A DNA stretch of 64,000 nt from Fragum whitleyi. Its lineage: Eukaryota; Mollusca; Bivalvia; Cardiida; Cardiidae. Of this stretch, positions 41,901-50,900 are shown in pieces (position 1 is the first letter of the stretch; every line of letters starts with the position of its first letter). The stretch is taken from NCBI GenBank assembly GCA_948146395.1, contig OX411552.1, positions 10,125,686 through 10,189,685 on the forward strand. Reading direction: 5' to 3'. The notes under the pieces were generated by a model, which was given only the letters and a program-made list of their open reading frames with translations, was not told the origin of the DNA and did no database searches. The translations under genes were made by a program, and so were the position numbers.

Positions 41901-44900
41901 AGAAAAAAATGGTTTTAAATGAGGAAAATGCTGTAACCTAGCATTTTCTTCATTAAAAACAATGTTTTCTCCCCTTTGATACAAACAATAGGATGACTTT
42001 TCTCCTAGATCCTTTTAGGACAGTATCAAGATTTGCTCGTGTATTTACTTGTCCACTGACAAGTGGCGTAGAAAAATGTACTTGCCTGCAAGTGGAAAAG
42101 TCTGTGTCAGACAAGTTGGGCATGGGAATTCCACACCCGTGACCTTGGCATCATAGGTGAAGGCCTTGCTGTAGGTGTATGCTTGACAAACCCTGGCCAT
42201 TTCTCTGTTGTTATTGAAGATATCTTCTTGAATCATGGCACGTGTGGTCACCATCACAAGAGCTAGCAATACTATCAAGGTGGATAAGCTTTATGTAAGA
42301 ATGATGCCTTTTTTAGACTTGGATTTTTTGCATTTTCAAACATTGGCACCTATAGGAGGTAGGTACTCTTGTTCACTTCCATTTTCAATATAATCCTTTA
42401 ACAAAGCATTGGTTAACAACCTCATTCTCATTAAGGTCTCCCATCGTAGGAAATGACATCCAATAAATGGAAAGAAATGATTTAGATGACATTTTAATTT
42501 TGCTGTAAAGAACTAATTCATTCCATGTCTCTATCGACAAATGTAATATTTCAATTTCAGGGGATGCAGAGAACATTGAGAAGTTCAACAGAAGATTGGT
42601 CAAGGTTACAAAACAACACAATGAGGAATGTAAAGAGCTGCTTAAATTGATGGGAATCCCTTATGTTGATGTGAGTTGTTATAAAATGTTAGCCTTTTGA
42701 CTGATAACCAGGGGCCTGTTCTACCAAATATCTTACAAGCATTTTCTGCGCAAGTCAAAAATTAAAGTTGCTTCTAAAGTAGTAACTTAATATGGAATTC
42801 CGCCATGCAATATCTTCTAAAGACGATTCCTTTGAGATATTGCAAGGCAGAATCTATCAATGATTGAAAACACCAGGTATGATTTGTGATTTTGACTTTC
42901 GATCAATTTTTCGTAAGATGTTTAGTGAAACGGACCCCTAATCACATAGTTTATGACTAATCAGAATTAGTAATAATGCATACGATCAATCACCACAATT
43001 CAATTTGATTAAATTGAAATTAAAGTGAAAAATATCTCTGGTAGGAAAAACATCACATGTATGTCACAAGCAATGATATTTTGCACCTGCATGAAAAGAT
43101 TAGTAAATACTGTTTGTGTCCAGTCTGTCTGTCTGTCTGTCACTCTTTTCCCCTGAAAATTTGAATATTGGCCATCACTTATAATTGGGAGAGTCTTCAT
43201 GTTTCACATGAGTATTGCCTGTGACAGGACCTTTCTGCTGATACCACTTTCAAGATCTTCACTCAAGGTAATTTTTTAGGATCAAATATGTTGATTTTTT
43301 AAAAAAAAAAAAAAAAAAAAGAAATGAAAAAGCAATGGCAGGGGCATTACTGATTAACAAACACATCTTGTTTAACCCAATGATTTACTACAGCTCAAGT
43401 ACAATGAATGAAATATTTCACATTGAATTATGTAGCTTTTCAAGATTAAGTAATCTGGAGTAATCCATTTGATAAGGTTGACCTTTAAGTATAAATAAGT
43501 CCTTCATAGTTAATCAAAGTTGTATCTTACAATATTCTTTTGAGACCTTTAAGGACAAGGTAATGTTGGAATATATTTAGTTCCTACAATTCACTTCATT
43601 CCTCAGGCCCCATGTGAAGCTGAAGCTCAGTGTGCTGCCCTTGTGAAGGCAGGTAAAGTGTGGGCAACGGGAACCGAGGACATGGACTCACTGACATTCG
43701 GTTCTAATGTGGTTTTACGGCATCTTACATTTAGTGAAGCAAGGTAACTTTGATTGACAAAATATCCATATGGCCTACGAATGTATTAGAAATTAATTGG
43801 TTTAAAAAGTATTGTGTGATGAGTAGGGTTGACTATTGAGTTCAAAATTAGTATTCGATAGTATTGCGATAGTAAAATTGCTATTGGAATAGTATTGCAA
43901 TAGTCAGAAAACTATTGCAATACTATCACAATAGTTGTTTTTATAGAATAATAAGATGATAATCAATGTTAAAGTGTCATGCTTTTTATTAGGCAGTAAC
44001 TTTATATTGTTCTTGTAAGATGCTGTTTACCTTGTCAATGGCGAGTAAATGATCAAATAGTTCATTACATATATTCCCTTAAAAGGAATTAGATTTGACC
44101 TCATTCTCTGATGAAAACATGCAGAAAGGCAGCATCGTTAGGACATTTATTTCTACTTTCATTTTCATAAAAACTATTGTAAAAAATTGATAGAGGAACT
44201 ATTGTGATATTTATTGACTTGAAAAATGCTATTGACCTATTGCTTTTGCGAGGTAAAATATCAGGATACAGCTATAGTTTTGACCGATTGTTACACCACA
44301 AATGACGAGATTTTTTTTGTTAGGAGCAATAGTAGTTCTACTGGTGGGTGTTTGACCTGTTGAAGTACCTGTACACTTAACTATTTGCTATAACTTCTTA
44401 TGTATGTAATGCTAATATTTGGCTAGAAGGCTTCTACCACTCTAGTGTTGGGCAATCAGATTCAAATCAGATAGAATGGCAAAAACAATAATACAATCAG
44501 TTTCTTAGAAATCAAAACAATACTCAATGAATGTACACTTTGGAACAACAAGGCTTCTGGTAATTCAATTGTTATTTTACATTTATAATTCTCTGGTATG
44601 TTTTAAAACTCCATCTCTTTGTTGTTTGATGAAGATATTTACAATCAATTGGTATGTGTTGTATTTTTTAGCATTCCACTGACCACTGATGGTCCATTCT
44701 TAAAGTTTGTTCAGAAAAATTGTTTTTCTCAAGTAAAAGGATGTTACCATTAAAATTGAAGAAACAGAGACTTATTTTTGGACATATATCTTTTAAAGCA
44801 TTTTAAAAATAGTTGCCATTTACATGTTACAAACCGATTGATCGATTATGAAATTTCTAATCAATAGATGTCATCGGAAGCCCAAACCAACTGATAATCA

Positions 44901-47900
44901 GCCCATCACTATTCCACACATCTTGGAATGTTATTGTCAAGATCATTTGTTAAGGCCTGGGAGTGGGTTACTTTACATGTATTCATGCTGTGTCGTGTTT
45001 AGATTGTAACAATTTATTGATTTATGGTCTTTAGTCTTTATTTTCATCTAATTACAAATTAAAAGATTTTGATTACCATTGAGATCTTGAAATTGTAACC
45101 TTGTTCATGCATCTCAATTATTTTTTTAGCCCATCTGAACAAGAAGTGCTCAATGTCAGCTATTTTGATCAGACAATGAAGGTCTTTTTTCTGAAACTAC
45201 TGGACAGAATTTGACCTATTTTCACTGATCATTGAGTCATGCTTTTTCAAATAAGGTCAAATCTCAAATAATCTTCTCCTCTGAAGCTATTTGTTAGAAC
45301 TGAACCAAAATATACAGATATGATCCTTGGGTCATGATCTTTCAAAATACTTCAAATCATTTGACCCTAGGTTAAAATAAGCCAATATTGGATCAAAAAG
45401 GGGTCAAAACTTATTTATGCTCTAGAGGTCAAAGTTTTGGCTTAATCTATCTCAAACTTGCTCATGATTTTTGTATAGGCTTAAGGAAGATCCCCATTGG
45501 TTTTGGATGCAATTCGACATATGTCAAGAGAAAAAGTACCTTATGGAGAATTGTCTTGTTACTACTCTAGAGGTTACAATTTTTTCCTCAATCTTTCTCA
45601 AACTTGCTCAGGATGTTTGCCTGGGCATAAAGAAGGACTCTATTGATTTTAATGGAATTCCCTCTCATGTCACAGGAATATAAACCTTATAGACAATTTC
45701 CTTGATATGGCTCTAAAATTCGTATTTTTTGCACAATCTCTCTCAAACTTGCTAAGGATGTTTGTCTGGTCTTAAGGAAAAAAGCCAAATTGATTTTGAT
45801 TGCATTCTGAGGTATGTCACAGGAAAATGAGCTAAAGTGTCCTTATTGCCAATCTGGAGGTCACAATGTTGGCTCAATACCTCTCAGACTTGCTCAGGAT
45901 GAATGTCTGGTCATATGGAAGGACTATTTTGATTTTAGATGCCTAGGCAGGAGTCAAGGAGACAAAGGTGAGCCATATATGAACATATTGGTCCTCTTGT
46001 TTGAGATGACCTTTTTAGTGAGTATCTGTTGTTGACAGTATTATGCTTTATAACTGAAGACTTAGTCATAAGATCTGTTTTTCATTTTAATGACTTGGTA
46101 TTTCTTTGTTTCCTCCAGAAAAATGCCTATAAAAGAATATCATTATGACAGAGTTATTGAAGAATTGGGCTTGTCAAAAGATCAGGTATGTAAATTGATA
46201 TCTGGATTAAGTTTACATCATCAATACACTACACTGTAGCTGAACTCACATTATTTTGGATATTTAATTTGATATTGTCATAAACTATATGAGTAATGAT
46301 TATGACGATAGATGCTTCAAATGGTGTAAGAATTTTTTTTCTGAATCAGTTATCAATTTGATTAAGTATTATTTGTGATGGATGTAACATGCAACAAGCA
46401 ATTTCTCATTTTACAATATTTTTATTAGCTCAGCTGTTTTATGAGAAAAACCTTAGGTATTGGCAGAGCCTTTTTGCAGTTGTTGTCTTGCAAATGCTCT
46501 GACATTATGTGATATCTCTGGTTGTTATGAAGGCATTCACTTGAAACTTTGCACACATACACACTATCAAAAGACCAACCTATACTATATAGGGGTTACT
46601 CTAGATGCATTTTGGGTAAATTGCACCCCTTTTTCGACTTATATATTTATCGACAATCAAAAATTCAGCAGCAGAGCGTAGATACTGTAGGTGGTGCTCT
46701 TGCTACGAAATAGGATGGGCGTTTTAAAACTTTCATCCTCTTCCCATTGTGATCTTCAAAATCTTATTTTTTTAACCAGTATGAATTTTAAAGATAAAAA
46801 TGGAAAAGGGTTGAAATAGATATTGATCATTTCGTTGGTTATATATGTTTCAGTTTATAGATCTGTGTATATTACTTGGCTGTGATTATTGCGAGTCTAT
46901 ACGAGGTATTGGACCCAAGAGAGCTGTAGACCTCATTAAACAGTATAAATGTATTGAAGATATTATAAAGAATCTCGATTCAAAGGTAGGAAGGGTTGTC
47001 TTGGACATGGTTGCATTAGTCTTTAAAATGATAGACTCGTTCTGTTTAAAATTACAGGGTTTTTTTATTCTCTTAAAAATTGACCAAATACCTAAATTAT
47101 ATGATAATATTACTGTCAGAATTCAAGCAACAGTAAGTGTCTAGGGTTTAATTACTTGTCAAATTCAGAAATTTAATTAAAGACCACTTTGATTAGGGAT
47201 CAACACTAGTTCTCAGGTCTGAGACCTGCGGATTTTAGGGAGGACTGGTAGAAGTTATCAGATCCTTCAGGCTTATGAGTAATAGCAATATTACTTTCAA
47301 CCTACCCACTTTAAAAGAAATGAGTGCAACTTTCTAATACCAAAATTTCAGTTACACCTTAGAAAACGTGAAAAAAAAGAAGAAATTACTTGTCAAAAGC
47401 AATTTCTTTGTTTCTCACTCTGTTAATTCTTACAATTTACTCTTCAATTCCCTCCAAAGATAAGCTTAGTTTTCCTGGAGGATGTGTTTTTAATCAAAGA
47501 GGATCTGTAATATTTAGGGGTAATAGGTCCTCTAGGCTGAAAGAATTTATTGTCAAACCCGTTGATTACTTCATATGCATGGCATGGTAACGTTATGTGA
47601 AATTCAACCTACTGTCCAATGTTTGGCCTACATAGTATGTGCTTTAACGTTTACTTTAATAACTCTATTACTTATGATAATCAATTTTTGTTCTCTAATT
47701 CTTGGAGGGAAGAATTGAAATATTTGAATGCATCAAAATGAGGATCAATGAAAGGCAAAATGTATAGACCAGGGGCCTGTTTTAATAAACATCTTATGAA
47801 AAATTTAATCGTAAGTTAAAATCTCAAATCACACCTGGGGTTTTCATTCATTGTTAGATGCTGTCATGCAATACTTCATTGGAATCATCTTTAGACGGCG

Positions 47901-50900
47901 ATTCCAATGAGATGATACATGGCAGAATTCAATATTTAGTTACTACTGTAGCAGCAACTTTAATTTTTACTTGCGCAAAAAAAGATCATAAGATGTTTAA
48001 AACGGGCCCAAGGACCCTTATGGAGAAGTTTGATCTGAGTCTGCAATCGTTGTTCAGACCTTTCTGTCTGTATAATTAATTATTTGTGTGTTTGGTATTG
48101 TGTCAATAAACAAAATAAGCTAAGGCAGTCAACTATTTACAGAATTATTGCATTTTGATGAAAGATCTTGTCTGCTCAATTTCTCAGCAACTAATGTAGG
48201 AATTTAATCCAAACTTATGAGGAAGGCAGCGTATAAGTCAGAGATGTGCACATCCGATTTGGTTTAAGTTCATTATTTTTACCATGAAAATGGCCTTTTG
48301 ATGAAAATGTCAGTTGATCTGCCTGTAGCTTATTGTCAGCTAATTTTCTCAGCAACTAATTCAGGGATTTGCTTCAAACTTCATAGAAGATTCAACAAAT
48401 ATTTGTAACAAACTCTCTCTAAATAGATGGCATCTAATTATGGACAAACCACTTTTAGAGGGGTATTTCTGGTAGTTTGTTTTCTTAGAAATTAATACAG
48501 CACTCTCAATATAGAATGTGAAAGTTCAGTTAAAACTCATGACCTGAAGACTCTTTCTGCAGATTTTTCTACCAATTCATGGCTCACATGAAACAGTTGT
48601 TACTGCCTTTAAACATATAGGCAGTTACATTTATTTCAAGCTGAGCCATCAAACTGATGTCAGTTTTGTAAACAATATATAATGGCTTTCATTTATGTGT
48701 TTAATCAATTATGAAATTTCTCATTCTTATCACAATTGGAAGCGCAAACCAACTCACTATTGATTATAATTGATTAATCTGCCCATCTTTATTTCTGACA
48801 TTTTTGTTCTTCCAGAAATACACAGTACCAGAAGGCTGGATGTATAAAGAGGCTAGAGAGTTATTCCAGGCACCTGAGGTGGCAGATCCAGAATCTATTG
48901 ATGTAAGGATACTTAAATTCTTACAATGCAACATTACGACTGAAAAATTATTAAGCTAAAGAAAATTTACTAATCCAAATTAAGAGACATCTTACAATAT
49001 TGCAAAACTTGTTTACGAATTTTATAAGAAGTGTCATTTAAGAAAAAATGTGTTTGGAAAGGACATCCCCTTTGGAGTAAGTTTAACTTTCAAGTAAGGT
49101 TAGAAATTGAGCCTGTGAATGACATTTCTTATATATTTACATTTGCAAAGTTTGACTATAGTTTTCGCTATGCACACTACAGATACAAGGGGTGATCAAT
49201 AAATTTTGAGTTATTTTCCAATACAATGTAAAATTGTTAAGCGTGCCTTGAAATGTAGATAGTTCCCGAAGTTGATAAAAATCACTTTTAACTTTGATCG
49301 AAGCTTATTGCTAACACGCAATAATGGTCGTCAGGCGAAATGATATGCTTCTCCATTATGATACAAAAACAGCCATAACTCGACCCAGGCAGATTTGATT
49401 TCTCTGTTTGGATTTAAATATGAATTGAAGTTATGTCAACCTATGCACTGAAGTAGAATTTGGGTGGTTTTGAATGTACAAATTATACTAAATTTAACTG
49501 GACATGCAACCTATTCACGTTGTAAAGTGGTTTCAATGTTGGATAAAATTTAACATGATAAACAGCAAGTCCTTCACCAGACTACCTGTTTATGGCAGAA
49601 CAAGAAATTGGTTAGGGGCAGATCTCTATTCAAAACATTTGTCAACTGTCGAAAATTTTCCAGAATTGAGAAAAAAAAATTAAAAAAAAGAAAGAAAGAG
49701 TCTGGCTTACTTTTTTAACACAGTGCTTCTTGTGAAGTTTATTCACGTGGATTCACACATGTGCAAGTTAGACTCGCTGTTCATTGGCCTCCCTCTGTAC
49801 ACATAGCCAAATCTCGACTACCTGTTGTGCTTGACATGTGTTTGATACTTCTTACTCAAAGTCAAACAATTTGATCAAACAATCTTACCAAATAATCTAT
49901 TAATGGGCTACGCCTGTCAGCAATCAGATTAGCAAATTCTCTCTGACACCAGGCATTAACTGCTGCCACTACTCCACGCGAGGTGTGAAAATATTTGTTT
50001 TGATTTACTTGGCTTCGCGCAGATTTGATTTTTATCTAGTTTCGATCTAAAATTACGATCATAACAGCATTAACGGCGGATTGAGTAATATGCCCGCAGT
50101 ATTAAATTATGGACACACACACATACCAATTTTTGGAGTCAAGCAGACCCCATATTATAATGGATTCAGGGGTCTAAGAGATTTCATTATTACGGAGTTG
50201 CAGTGTACTAAATTAGGCAAATCCCATAAGGATTCAGATAATTCCATTGATTCTTATTCACCATATGCGTAAAAATAAGTTGATGTGTGATAAGTGATCA
50301 TCTGATCAATATTTAAAGTTTCATTACTGTACACCTCATACAAAATGAGCAATAAACAATTAATTGGAATTTGTCGATCATCCCTCATAGATAATGTCTT
50401 AACCCATCTTGGTAATCAGTGATTTGTCTAGGGCATTCAATATTTCTTCAAAATGTACATAAGAAATTGTTTGAAATGTCACACTGACTCAAAAATAAAT
50501 AACAATAATTTTGAGTTTTAATCATTTTAATCAATTTGATATTGATGTAATGAACTCCTGTAGTAACTTTTATTGTAGCTGAAATGGCAAGAACCTAAAG
50601 TTGAAGAATTAGTTGACTTCATGGTGAATAAAAAACAGTTCAGGTAAGTAAAATGTCTTAAGCATGACCTAAAAAATGTCTCAGATTTAGCTACTGCCTG
50701 AATGGATAGTGGGGTATTGCCATGGCATTGTGTATGACATATATTTGGCATGCCTAAACTTTTCCTTGGAAATTTCCTTCACAGAGACTACTCATGGTTT
50801 TCAAAGAGATTTCACAAGAAAGATTCCTGGCTGACTTTATCACATGTGTTCAAAGAATTTTCATTGGTTGAAAAACTTGGCCTTTAAAGACGCTGCTTAA

